A stretch of DNA of 64,000 nucleotides from the NCBI RefSeq assembly GCF_008122505.1, contig NZ_VSSB01000001.1, forward strand, positions 2,526,891 to 2,590,890. The letters run 5' to 3'. The translations under genes were made by a program, and so were the position numbers. Under the pieces are notes generated by a model. The model did not search any database. It saw only the letters and a list, made by a program, of their open reading frames with translations, and was not told the origin of the DNA. Positions 55,679 to 64,000 of the stretch are shown in pieces (positions within the stretch are counted from its first letter, which is position 1; every line of letters begins with the position of its first letter). The stretch is from Agromyces mariniharenae. Its GTDB lineage: Bacteria > Actinomycetota > Actinomycetes > Actinomycetales > Microbacteriaceae.

Positions 55679-56872
55679 GTGGCTAAGGCCAAGTTCGAGC
55701 GGACCAAGCCGCACGTCAACATCGGTACGATCGGTCACGTCGACCACGGCAAGACGACGCTCACCGCGGCGATCTCGAAGGTGCTCGCCGACAAGTACCC
55801 GTCGGCAACCAACGTGCAGCGTGACTTCGCGTCGATCGACTCGGCTCCCGAGGAGCGCCAGCGCGGCATCACGATCAACATCTCGCACGTCGAGTACGAG
55901 ACGCCGAAGCGCCACTACGCGCACGTCGACGCCCCGGGTCACGCCGACTACATCAAGAACATGATCACCGGTGCCGCCCAGATGGACGGCGCGATCCTCG
56001 TGGTCGCGGCGACCGACGGCCCGATGGCCCAGACCCGCGAGCACGTGCTGCTCGCGAAGCAGGTCGGCGTGCCCTACCTGCTCGTCGCGCTGAACAAGGC
56101 CGACATGGTCGACGACGAGGAGATCCTGGAGCTCGTCGAGCTCGAGGTCCGCGAGCTGCTGTCGAGCCAGGGCTTCCCCGGCGACGACGCTCCGGTCATC
56201 CGCGTCTCGGGCCTCAAGGCGCTCGAGGGCGACGCGCAGTGGACCCAGTCGGTCCTCGACCTCATGGACGCCGTCGACGAGTCGATCCCCGACCCCGTGC
56301 GTGACAAGGACAAGCCGTTCCTCATGCCGATCGAGGACGTCTTCACCATCACCGGTCGTGGCACGGTCGTCACGGGTCGCGCCGAGCGCGGCACGCTGAA
56401 GATCAACTCCGAGGTCGAGATCGTCGGCATCCGCCCGACGCAGAAGACCACGGTCACGGGCATCGAGATGTTCCACAAGCAGCTCGACGAGGCGTGGGCC
56501 GGCGAGAACTGCGGTCTCCTGCTCCGCGGCACCAAGCGCGAGGACGTCGAGCGCGGCCAGGTCGTCGTGGCCCCGGGCTCGGTCACCCCGCACACCAACT
56601 TCGAGGGCACTGCGTACATCCTCTCGAAGGAGGAGGGCGGCCGTCACAACCCGTTCTACGCGAACTACCGCCCGCAGTTCTACTTCCGCACCACCGACGT
56701 CACCGGCGTCATCACGCTGCCCGAGGGCACCGAGATGGTCATGCCCGGCGACACCACCGACATGACGGTCGAGCTCATCCAGCCGATCGCCATGGAGGAG
56801 GGCCTCGGCTTCGCCATCCGTGAGGGTGGTCGCACCGTGGGCGCCGGTACGGTCACGAAGATCATCAAGTAA
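55679..56872 (+). CDS. tuf: Elongation factor Tu
   Basis: A 397-residue EF-Tu: [42 protein letters not shown], and the C-terminal domain. The GTG start follows GAGGAGG. The gap from fusA is 115 bases and has a possible -10 (TAACAT, 55593-55598) without a clear -35, so an internal promoter is possible. Confidence 0.98.
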   Translation: MAKAKFERTKPHVNIGTIGHVDHGKTTLTAAISKVLADKYPSATNVQRDFASIDSAPEERQRGITINISHVEYETPKRHYAHVDAPGHADYIKNMITGAAQMDGAILVVAATDGPMAQTREHVLLAKQVGVPYLLVALNKADMVDDEEILELVELEVRELLSSQGFPGDDAPVIRVSGLKALEGDAQWTQSVLDLMDAVDESIPDPVRDKDKPFLMPIEDVFTITGRGTVVTGRAERGTLKINSEVEIVGIRPTQKTTVTGIEMFHKQLDEAWAGENCGLLLRGTKREDVERGQVVVAPGSVTPHTNFEGTAYILSKEEGGRHNPFYANYRPQFYFRTTDVTGVITLPEGTEMVMPGDTTDMTVELIQPIAMEEGLGFAIREGGRTVGAGTVTKIIK

Positions 56873-56905
56873 CACCCTTCGCGTCGCTCGCGGCGCGGAA
56901 CCGAC

Positions 56906-56935
56906 ACGGGGTCGGACCTTCGGGTCCGGCCCCGT
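56906..56935 (+). terminator. tuf terminator
   Basis: A 13-bp stem (56906-56918 with 56923-56935, one G-T pair) with a TTCG tetraloop followed by TT, 33 bases after the stop. A partial second copy with similar ends follows at about 56950-56998. Confidence 0.9.
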
Positions 56936-57093
56936 TTCGCATGCCGAGACGGGGTCGGGGGCCGAGCGGATGCCGCGGCGGGTCCGGCCCCGTTTCGCGT
57001 CGTGTGACGCGAGGTTTCGCCTACCCGGCAATCTCCTGTCAACCCCACCGCTCGTTTTGAGCCTCGGACGGGGGTCTGCCTACGCTCGTGGAG

Positions 57094-58326
57094 ATGTCCT
57101 CATCTTCCGCGACCGTGCCGCGCGCCTCCGTGCGCCCCGAGATCCAGGCGCTGCGCGCCGTGGCGATCGGATGCGTCGTGCTGTACCACTTCTGGCCGGC
57201 GGTGCTGCCCGCGGGGTTCGTGGGCGTCGACGTCTTCTTCGTCGTGTCGGGCTTCCTCATCACGGGACTCCTCCTGCGCGACGCGGAGCGGTTCGGTCGC
57301 GTGCGGCTCCGCGAGTTCTACGTGCGACGCATCCGCCGCATCCTGCCGGCCGTGCTCGTCGTGCTGAGCGCCTGCGCGATCGCGACGCTCCTGTTCGTCC
57401 CGCGCATCGAGTGGCGCCCGTACCTGCAGCAGGTCCTCTCGAGCGCGCTCTACGTGCAGAACTGGCACCTCGCGCGCGACTCGCAGATCCCGCGTCGCGC
57501 CGACCTCGAGTCCACGCCGGTGCAGCACTTCTGGTCGCTGTCGGTGGAGGAGCAGTTCTACCTGCTCTGGCCGTTGCTCATCATCGCCGCGCTGTGGCTG
57601 GCCGTCAGGCTCGGCCGCCGGCGGCTCGCGATCGTCGCCGTGGTGCTCGGCGTCGCGACCGTCGCCTCGTTCGTGCACGGCGTCGCGCTCACCGCGCAGG
57701 ACCACAACCTCGCCTACTTCTCCACGCTCTCGCGCGCCTGGGAGTTCGGCGTCGGCGGCCTGCTCGCGCTCGCGCCGGTGATCGCGGGGGAGCGGCTCCG
57801 GCGGACCCGCGCCCTCGCGGCGTGGCTCGGCCTCGCGGCCATCGCGGCGGCGGCGCTCACGTTCACCGACCACGCGCTCTTCCCCGGCGTGATCGCGCTC
57901 GTGCCGGTGCTCGGCACGGCGGCCGTGATCTGGGCCGGGATGCCGCGGGCCGCCCTCTCGCTCTCGCCCGTCGCCGCGCTCCGACCCGTGCAGTGGTTCG
58001 GCGACATCTCGTACTCGCTGTACCTCTGGCACTGGCCGATCATCATGTTCACGCCGTTCATCCTGGGGCGGCCGAGCGAGGCGCCGGTCATGGTGCTCCT
58101 GCTCGTGCTCTCGATCGTCGTCGCGGCTGCGTCCAAGCGCTGGATCGAGGATCCGTTCCGCCGTGCGGCTCCGCGCGAGCGGCTGCGGATGCCGCGCGCC
58201 CGACGCATCGGCGTGGCATCCGCCGCCGCCCTCGCCGCCGTCGTGCTGCTCACGTCGGGCGTCGCCGGGTACACGGTGGAGAAGCCGAACGCGCAGCTGT
58301 GCCGCAACAGCGACGACGGCGACTGA
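57094..58326 (+). CDS. Acyltransferase-3 family membrane protein
   Basis: A 410-residue OafA/YrhL-type acyltransferase: RPEIQALRAVAIGCVVLYHF with the catalytic His, FFVVSGFLITGLLLRDAERF, FYVRRIRRILPA, and HFWSLSVEEQFYLLWPL, with ten or so hydrophobic helices. It ends shortly after VEKPNAQLCRNSDDGD. Many homologues of this class have a C-terminal SGNH domain after this point; it is absent here. It probably O-acylates an envelope glycan. ATG 57094 is used, with GTG 57088 in frame. Confidence 0.9.
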   Translation: MSSSSATVPRASVRPEIQALRAVAIGCVVLYHFWPAVLPAGFVGVDVFFVVSGFLITGLLLRDAERFGRVRLREFYVRRIRRILPAVLVVLSACAIATLLFVPRIEWRPYLQQVLSSALYVQNWHLARDSQIPRRADLESTPVQHFWSLSVEEQFYLLWPLLIIAALWLAVRLGRRRLAIVAVVLGVATVASFVHGVALTAQDHNLAYFSTLSRAWEFGVGGLLALAPVIAGERLRRTRALAAWLGLAAIAAAALTFTDHALFPGVIALVPVLGTAAVIWAGMPRAALSLSPVAALRPVQWFGDISYSLYLWHWPIIMFTPFILGRPSEAPVMVLLLVLSIVVAAASKRWIEDPFRRAAPRERLRMPRARRIGVASAAALAAVVLLTSGVAGYTVEKPNAQLCRNSDDGD

Positions 58327-58354
58327 AGCGACGAGGGCGACTGAGCGGAGCGGG

Positions 58355-58846
58355 TCAGCGCGGCGCGTGCCGGAGCTCGGTGCCGTCGACGGTCGTGGGC
58401 AGCTCGACGACCTCGTCGATCGTGCGGGCCACGGTGCATCCGCGCTCGATCGCCTTGGTCATCACGTCGAGGAGCTGCTGCCGCTCGTCGGCGTCGAGCG
58501 CCGACAGGTCGAGGAGGAACTCCTCGTCGATGCGGTGGTAGCGGTTGTCGTCGGCCGACTTGCCGTGCGCCCAGACCGTGAGGGCGAAGTCCTCGCCGAG
58601 TCGGCGCGCCGTGACACGGTCGGCGCTGAGGCCCGAACAGGCGATGACGGCGAGCTTCAGCAGCTCCCCGGGCGTGAAGTGCTCGCCCTCGAGCTCGGGG
58701 CCGCCGACGCGCAGCGTCGCGCCGCGCTCGTTGAGCCCCTCGTACATCCGCGGGCCGATCCGCGCGACCGAGACGCTGCCCGGTCCGATGCGCTCGCTCA
58801 CGGCGTGCGCGTGCTGGGTGGTGGGCTGCTCGTCTGCGGTCGTCAT
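58355..58846 (-). CDS. OsmC-family protein
   Basis: A 163-residue OsmC-like protein. The second Cys of the peroxidase pair is in AVIACSGLSADR. A first Cys near the middle of typical OsmC/Ohr is not found in the N-terminal half, although GCTVAR occurs at the C-terminal side. It is therefore likely an atypical OsmC with an altered or inactive peroxidatic site. ATG 58846 is chosen because the upstream frame is unrelated. It is convergent with the acyltransferase gene. Confidence 0.85.
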   Translation of the reverse strand: MTTADEQPTTQHAHAVSERIGPGSVSVARIGPRMYEGLNERGATLRVGGPELEGEHFTPGELLKLAVIACSGLSADRVTARRLGEDFALTVWAHGKSADDNRYHRIDEEFLLDLSALDADERQQLLDVMTKAIERGCTVARTIDEVVELPTTVDGTELRHAPR

Positions 58847-59336
58847 CCCTCGATTCCACCACTCCCGGCGGCCCGCGGCATCCGCAAACCGACAGGAGCC
58901 TGTGAACCGGCGGAGCGCGACACGCCCGGGTTGCACGGAGGGGCCCGGCTATGGCAAACTCGTTGGGTTCAACATTTCGAACGCGCGCCTTGTTGCGCGC
59001 CGTTTCGGATCACTGCCAGGCAGTGCATAACCACCGGAAACCGCGAGGTCACCGGGTCAGGTTAGGCCGCAGGCAGCAGAACACGACAATCGACACCCAC
59101 CACCCACGGGGGAACCCGTGTGTGTTCGCGCGGGCGACACGCCCGAGCGCGGGGGTCGGGCTCGGGGTCGAGCGTGTCGAGGCCACCGCGGCTGTCCAAC
59201 AGCGCAGCGGGGTGCCTTCGACAGGCTCGATCAACGGCCGTTGACAGCAGAACAGTGGTGCTCCATACAAGCAGTGCTACGCGGCGTCCAATGCCCTCGG
59301 AAGGGGTACGACGCCTTGACAGAGAGAGAGTCAGCA
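58847..59336 (+). promoter_or_regulatory. S10 operon upstream region
   Basis: A 490-base gap without a convincing gene. Two promoter candidates are TTGCAC (58931-58936) with CAAACT (58955-58960, 18-base spacer) and TTGACA (59241-59246) with CATACA (59264-59269, 17-base spacer). The first would give a ~370-base leader. A small hairpin (CACGGG 59105-59110 with CCCGTG 59115-59120) lies in it, and a CTTCGACAGGCTCGATCAACG block at ~59218-59237 resembles intergenic repeats that I associate with Microbacteriaceae. The ribosome binding site of rpsJ is a GAGAGAG run. Confidence 0.45.
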
Positions 59337-59645
59337 ATGGCGGGACAGAAGATCCGCATTCGACTGAAGTCGTACGACCACGAGGTCATCGACACCTCGG
59401 CGCGCAAGATCGTCGACACGGTGACCCGCGCGGGCGCCACGGTCGTCGGCCCCGTGCCGCTTCCGACGGAGAAGAACGTGGTGTGCGTCATCCGCTCGCC
59501 CCACAAGTACAAGGACAGCCGCGAGCACTTCGAGATGCGCACCCACAAGCGCCTCATCGACATCGTGGACCCGACGCCCAAGGCCGTCGACTCGCTCATG
59601 CGCCTCGACCTCCCGGCCGACGTCAACATCGAGATCAAGCTCTGA
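59337..59645 (+). CDS. rpsJ: 30S ribosomal protein S10
   Basis: A 102-residue S10 ([39 protein letters not shown]). Also NusE, a transcription antitermination partner. ATG 59337 gives the standard N-terminus; the longer frame upstream is leader. It starts the S10 operon. Confidence 0.98.
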   Translation: MAGQKIRIRLKSYDHEVIDTSARKIVDTVTRAGATVVGPVPLPTEKNVVCVIRSPHKYKDSREHFEMRTHKRLIDIVDPTPKAVDSLMRLDLPADVNIEIKL

Positions 59646-59653
59646 GGTACCTG

Positions 59654-60310
59654 ATGTCCACCGCTACCAAGAACGTGAAGGGTCTGCTCGGCACCAAGCT
59701 CGGCATGACCCAGGTGTGGGACGAGAACAACAAGCTCGTGCCCGTCACCGTCATCGAGATCGCCCCCAACGTGGTGACCCAGCTGCGCACCCCCGAGAAG
59801 GACGGCTACGAGGCCGTGCAGATCGCCGCGGGCGCCATCGACCCCCGCAAGGTGAACCAGCCCGCCGCCGGCCACTTCAAGGCCGCCGGCGTGACCCCGC
59901 GCCGCCACCTCGCCGAGGTCCGCACCGCTGACGCCGCGAGCTACGAGCTCGGCCAGGAGCTCACGGTCGACGGCACCTTCGAGGCCGGCCAGCTCGTCGA
60001 CGTCGTCGGCACGAGCAAGGGCAAGGGCTTCGCCGGTGTCATGAAGCGCCACAACTTCAAGGGCGTCTCGGCTTCGCACGGTGCGCACCGCAACCACCGC
60101 AAGCCCGGCTCGATCGGTGCGTCCTCGACGCCCAGCCGTGTCTTCAAGGGCATGCGCATGGCCGGTCGCATGGGTGGCGAGCGCGTCACCGTCCTCAACC
60201 TCCGCGTGCACGCCGTCGACGCCGAGAAGGGCCTGCTGCTCGTCAAGGGCGCGGTTCCCGGTGCTCGCGGCCGTCTCGTGTTCGTCCGCAACGCAGTGAA
60301 GGGGGCGTAG
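59654..60310 (+). CDS. rplC: 50S ribosomal protein L3
   Basis: A 218-residue L3 ([16 protein letters not shown] at the N-terminus; [20 protein letters not shown], the tip near the peptidyl-transferase centre). It begins 8 bases after rpsJ. Confidence 0.98.
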   Translation: MSTATKNVKGLLGTKLGMTQVWDENNKLVPVTVIEIAPNVVTQLRTPEKDGYEAVQIAAGAIDPRKVNQPAAGHFKAAGVTPRRHLAEVRTADAASYELGQELTVDGTFEAGQLVDVVGTSKGKGFAGVMKRHNFKGVSASHGAHRNHRKPGSIGASSTPSRVFKGMRMAGRMGGERVTVLNLRVHAVDAEKGLLLVKGAVPGARGRLVFVRNAVKGA

Positions 60311-60313
60311 TCC

Positions 60314-60976
60314 ATGGCTACCGCGACCAACACCATCGACACCCTCGACGTCACCGGCAAGAAGTCCGGCACGGTCGAGCTCCCCGCCGAGCTCTTCGAC
60401 GTGCAGACCAATGTGCCGCTGATCCACCAGGTCGTCGTCGCCCAGCTCGCCGCGGCGCGCCAGGGCACCCACAAGACCAAGACCCGCGGCGAGGTCTCCG
60501 GCGCCGGCCGCAAGCCCTTCAAGCAGAAGGGCACGGGCCGCGCCCGCCAGGGCTCGATCCGCGCGCCGCAGATGACCGGCGGTGGCATCGTCCACGGCCC
60601 GCAGCCCCGCGACTACTCGCAGCGCACCCCCAAGAAGATGATCGCCGCCGCCCTGCTCGGCGCGCTCTCCGACCGCGCCCGCGGCGGCCGCGTCCACGCG
60701 GTCGAGGCCTTCGTGACCGGCGACGTGGCGAAGACCCGCGACGCGATCGCGCTCCTCGAGGGCATCGCCCCCGCCAAGCACTACCTGGTCGTGCTCACGC
60801 GCGACGAGGAGCTCAGCGAGCGCGCGGTGCGCAACATCCAGACCGTGCACGTGCTGCCGGTCGACCAGCTCAACGCCTACGACGTGCTCGTCGCCGACGA
60901 CATCGTCTTCAGCACGGCCGCGCTCGAGGCGTTCATCGCCGCGAAGCAGGCGAAGAAGGAAGAGGTCTCCGCATGA
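60314..60976 (+). CDS. rplD: 50S ribosomal protein L4
   Basis: A 220-residue L4 with the extended loop [20 protein letters not shown] and [15 protein letters not shown], which lines the exit tunnel. Overlaps rplW by four bases. Confidence 0.98.
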   Translation: MATATNTIDTLDVTGKKSGTVELPAELFDVQTNVPLIHQVVVAQLAAARQGTHKTKTRGEVSGAGRKPFKQKGTGRARQGSIRAPQMTGGGIVHGPQPRDYSQRTPKKMIAAALLGALSDRARGGRVHAVEAFVTGDVAKTRDAIALLEGIAPAKHYLVVLTRDEELSERAVRNIQTVHVLPVDQLNAYDVLVADDIVFSTAALEAFIAAKQAKKEEVSA

Positions 60977-61275
60977 GCGCCGCCCAGAACAAGGACCCGC
61001 GCGACATCATCATCGCGCCGGTCGTCTCGGAGAAGAGCTACGGCCTGATCGACGAGGGCAAGTACACGTTCATCGTGGACCCCCGCTCGAACAAGACCGA
61101 GATCAAGCTCGCCATCGAGAAGATCTTCAACGTGCAGGTCGCGTCGATCAACACCCTGAACCGCCAGGGCAAGACCCGCCGCACCCGGTTCGGCATCGGC
61201 AAGCGCAAGGACACCAAGCGCGCGATCGTCACCCTCAAGTCCGGTTCCATCGACATCTTCACGGCTGTCGGCTGA
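60973..61275 (+). CDS. rplW: 50S ribosomal protein L23
   Basis: A 100-residue L23 ([35 protein letters not shown]). Sits at the tunnel exit. ATGA overlap with rplD. Confidence 0.98.
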   Translation: MSAAQNKDPRDIIIAPVVSEKSYGLIDEGKYTFIVDPRSNKTEIKLAIEKIFNVQVASINTLNRQGKTRRTRFGIGKRKDTKRAIVTLKSGSIDIFTAVG

Positions 61276-61290
61276 GGAGCATAGAGAAAC

Positions 61291-62130
<840 letters not shown>

Positions 62131-62142
62131 GAGTAAGAGAAG

Positions 62143-62424
62143 ATGCCTCGCAGTCTCAAGAAGGGCCCCTTCGTCGACGAGCACCTGCTTCGCAAGGTCG
62201 TCGTCCAGAACGAAGCCGGCAGCAAGAACGTCATCAAGACGTGGTCGCGCCGCTCGATGATCATCCCGGCCATGCTCGGCCACACGATCGCCGTGCACGA
62301 CGGCCGCAAGCACATCCCGGTGTTCGTCACCGAGACCATGGTGGGCCACAAGCTCGGCGAGTTCGCGCCCACCCGCACCTTCCGTGGACACGTGAAGGAC
62401 GACAAGAAGGGCCGCCGCCGCTGA
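62143..62424 (+). CDS. rpsS: 30S ribosomal protein S19
   Basis: A 93-residue S19 ([34 protein letters not shown]), head of the 30S subunit. In the S10 operon order. Confidence 0.98.
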   Translation: MPRSLKKGPFVDEHLLRKVVVQNEAGSKNVIKTWSRRSMIIPAMLGHTIAVHDGRKHIPVFVTETMVGHKLGEFAPTRTFRGHVKDDKKGRRR

Positions 62425-62449
62425 CCGCGGTGGCGTGAAGGAGGAAGAA

Positions 62450-62815
62450 ATGGTGGAGTCGATCGCCCGCGTGCGACACATCCGCGTCACCCCCATGAAG
62501 GCTCGCCGCGTCGTCGACCTGATCCGCGGCAAGCAGGCGCAGGAGGCCCTGGCCATCCTGAAGTTCGCACCCCAGGGTGCGAGCGAGCCCGTGTACAAGC
62601 TCGTCGCCTCGGCCATCGCGAACGCTCGCGTCAAGGCCGATGCCACGAACACCTACCTGGACGAGCAGGACCTGTACATCACGCGCGCATTCGTCGACGA
62701 GGGCACCACCCTCAAGCGATTCCAGCCGCGTGCGCAGGGCCGTGCCTTCCGCATCAACAAGCGCACGAGCCACATCACCGTCGTGCTCGGCACGCCCGAG
62801 GAGGGTACGAAGTAA
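62450..62815 (+). CDS. rplV: 50S ribosomal protein L22
   Basis: A 121-residue L22 ([37 protein letters not shown]). ATG 62450 is used with GGAGGAAG upstream; a GTG 15 bases before is in frame but would overlap that site. It overlaps rpsC by one base. Confidence 0.97.
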   Translation: MVESIARVRHIRVTPMKARRVVDLIRGKQAQEALAILKFAPQGASEPVYKLVASAIANARVKADATNTYLDEQDLYITRAFVDEGTTLKRFQPRAQGRAFRINKRTSHITVVLGTPEEGTK

Positions 62816-63567
62816 TGGGTCAGAAAGTCAACCCGTACGGCTTCCGTCTCGGCATCACCACCGACCACGTGTCGCGCTGGTTCTCCGACTCGACGAAGCC
62901 CGGTCAGCGCTACGCCGACTACCTCGCCGAGGATGTCAAGATCCGTCGCCTGCTCCAGACGTCGCTCGACCGTGCGGGCGTCTCCCGCATCGAGATCGAG
63001 CGCACCCGCGACCGCGTCCGCGTGGACATCCACACGGCGCGTCCCGGCATCGTGATCGGCCGCCGCGGCGCCGAGGCCGAGCGCATCCGCGCCGACCTCG
63101 AGAAGCTGACCGGCAAGCAGATCCAGCTCAACATCCTCGAGGTGAAGAACCCCGAGGCCGACGCCCAGCTCGTCGCCCAGGGCATCGCCGAGCAGCTCTC
63201 CGCCCGCGTGGCGTTCCGCCGCGCGATGCGCAAGGGCCTGCAGGGCGCGCAGCGCGCCGGCGCCAAGGGCGTCCGGATCCAGGTGTCGGGCCGTCTCGGC
63301 GGCGCCGAGATGAGCCGCTCGGAGTTCTACCGCGAGGGCCGCGTGCCCCTGCACACGCTCCGCGCGAACATCGACTACGGCTTCTACGAGGCCAAGACCA
63401 CGTTCGGCCGCATCGGCGTGAAGGTCTGGATCTACAAGGGCGACATCACCAACAAGGAACTCGCGCGCGAGCAGGCGGCCCAGAAGCCGTCCCGCGAGCG
63501 CAGTGACCGTCCCCGCCGCGACCGCGCCCCCAAGGCCGAGCCGGTGGCAGCAGGAGTTGAGGCATAA
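62815..63567 (+). CDS. rpsC: 30S ribosomal protein S3
   Basis: A 250-residue S3 with the KH domain ([20 protein letters not shown]) and a basic C-terminal extension ([15 protein letters not shown]). Overlaps rplV by one base. Confidence 0.98.
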   Translation: MGQKVNPYGFRLGITTDHVSRWFSDSTKPGQRYADYLAEDVKIRRLLQTSLDRAGVSRIEIERTRDRVRVDIHTARPGIVIGRRGAEAERIRADLEKLTGKQIQLNILEVKNPEADAQLVAQGIAEQLSARVAFRRAMRKGLQGAQRAGAKGVRIQVSGRLGGAEMSRSEFYREGRVPLHTLRANIDYGFYEAKTTFGRIGVKVWIYKGDITNKELAREQAAQKPSRERSDRPRRDRAPKAEPVAAGVEA

Positions 63568-63570
63568 ACC

Positions 63571-63990
63571 ATGTTGATTCCCCGTCGAGTCAAGTACCGC
63601 AAGCAGCACCACCCCGGCCGTTCGGGCCAGGCCACCGGCGGCACGAAGGTCACCTTCGGCGAGTTCGGCATCCAGGCCCTGAGCCCCGCCTACGTGACGA
63701 ACCGCCAGATCGAGTCCGCTCGTATCGCGATGACCCGTCACATCAAGCGTGGCGGCAAGGTGTGGATCAACATCTACCCCGACCGTCCGCTCACGAAGAA
63801 GCCGGCCGAGACCCGCATGGGTTCCGGTAAGGGTTCGCCCGAGTGGTGGGTCGCCAACGTCAAGCCGGGTCGCGTCCTCTTCGAGGTCTCGGGCGTCTCC
63901 GAGGAGCTCGCTCGCGAGGCCATGACCCGTGCCATCCACAAGCTGCCCCTCAAGGCACGCATCATCAAGCGCGAGGAGGGCGACGCATAA
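63571..63990 (+). CDS. rplP: 50S ribosomal protein L16
   Basis: A 139-residue L16 ([39 protein letters not shown]). Binds near the A-site tRNA. Three bases after rpsC. Confidence 0.98.
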   Translation: MLIPRRVKYRKQHHPGRSGQATGGTKVTFGEFGIQALSPAYVTNRQIESARIAMTRHIKRGGKVWINIYPDRPLTKKPAETRMGSGKGSPEWWVANVKPGRVLFEVSGVSEELAREAMTRAIHKLPLKARIIKREEGDA

Positions 63991-64000
63991 TGGCCGTCGG
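63990..64000 (+). CDS. rpmC: 50S ribosomal protein L29 (start only)
   Basis: Only ATGGCCGTCGG is in the window. The start overlaps the rplP stop by one base (TAATG), and this is the position of rpmC in the conserved S10 operon order. Confidence 0.75.

Noticed and set aside
58847..59336. Small genes in the S10 leader
   Set aside because: Open frames there lack good ribosome binding sites and read through promoter- and repeat-like sequence.

Overview
The window is a high-G+C (roughly 70% or more by eye) actinobacterial chromosome segment. The RNA polymerase, str and S10 operons are in actinobacterial form, coding sequence is dense, GTG starts are common, and the intergenic repeats and small families resemble those of Microbacteriaceae. 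An Agromyces-like genus is my best guess; this is inference, because no 16S gene is present. I saw no tRNA, rRNA, CRISPR array, prophage or insertion sequence.

Positions 1-31.8 kb are an accessory and housekeeping mix. It opens with a divergent arsenic-type cluster (flavin monooxygenase / arsR / MFS exporter). After this come a lipoprotein, a YdeI-like protein, an MFS protein and a DinB2-type Y-family polymerase with a non-aromatic steric gate. Next are a GlsB-like membrane protein, a DUF6412-like protein with a frameshifted second YidC gene, a glutamine amidotransferase, a LysR-type effector domain, DUF5997, a carboxylesterase, a Nudix-like protein, a nucleoside hydrolase, a GNAT acetyltransferase, a DEAD-box helicase, DUF1684, a START-like protein, a coiled-coil protein, a ComB-like protein, AIM24, a CGNR zinc-finger protein, a SprT-like protein and a sugar dehydrogenase lipoprotein. 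The pxpABC 5-oxoprolinase operon and a secreted GHL10 glycosidase follow, then two related spermidine-synthase-fold proteins, a truncated hemoglobin, a large ATP-binding LuxR regulator and a small three-gene operon of unknown function.

Positions 31.8-39.6 kb hold rpoB-rpoC, with a clear promoter, a ~150-nt leader and TTG starts on both genes. A strong hairpin terminator closes the unit.

Positions 39.7-51.4 kb hold an island between rpoC and the str operon. It is a type VII secretion-like locus: an RDD-FHA membrane protein, an EssC-like ATPase (FHA, membrane hairpin, three FtsK/SpoIIIE modules), a WXG100-like protein, a second small helical protein, a 413-residue putative substrate with membrane segments, and four small partner or membrane proteins. 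No EccB, EccD, EccE or mycosin gene is visible. A CTCCCCAT box abuts the putative -35 of both transcription units, and the WXG100-like gene is followed by two strong hairpins.

Positions 52.2-56.9 kb hold the str operon (rpsL-rpsG-fusA-tuf). It is followed by an acyltransferase-3 and an OsmC-like protein. From 58.9 kb the S10 operon runs off the window (rpsJ-rplC-rplD-rplW-rplB-rpsS-rplV-rpsC-rplP-rpmC).

The most interesting signals are (i) the minimal EssC-type secretion island and its shared promoter box; (ii) five TGAGCAAY repeats at 21-24 bp spacing beside the LuxR gene, with a palindromic copy in the truncated-hemoglobin promoter; (iii) the very frequent GGATGCC/GGCATCC word across genes and hairpins; and (iv) the DinB2-type polymerase with isoleucine at the sugar-discrimination position.
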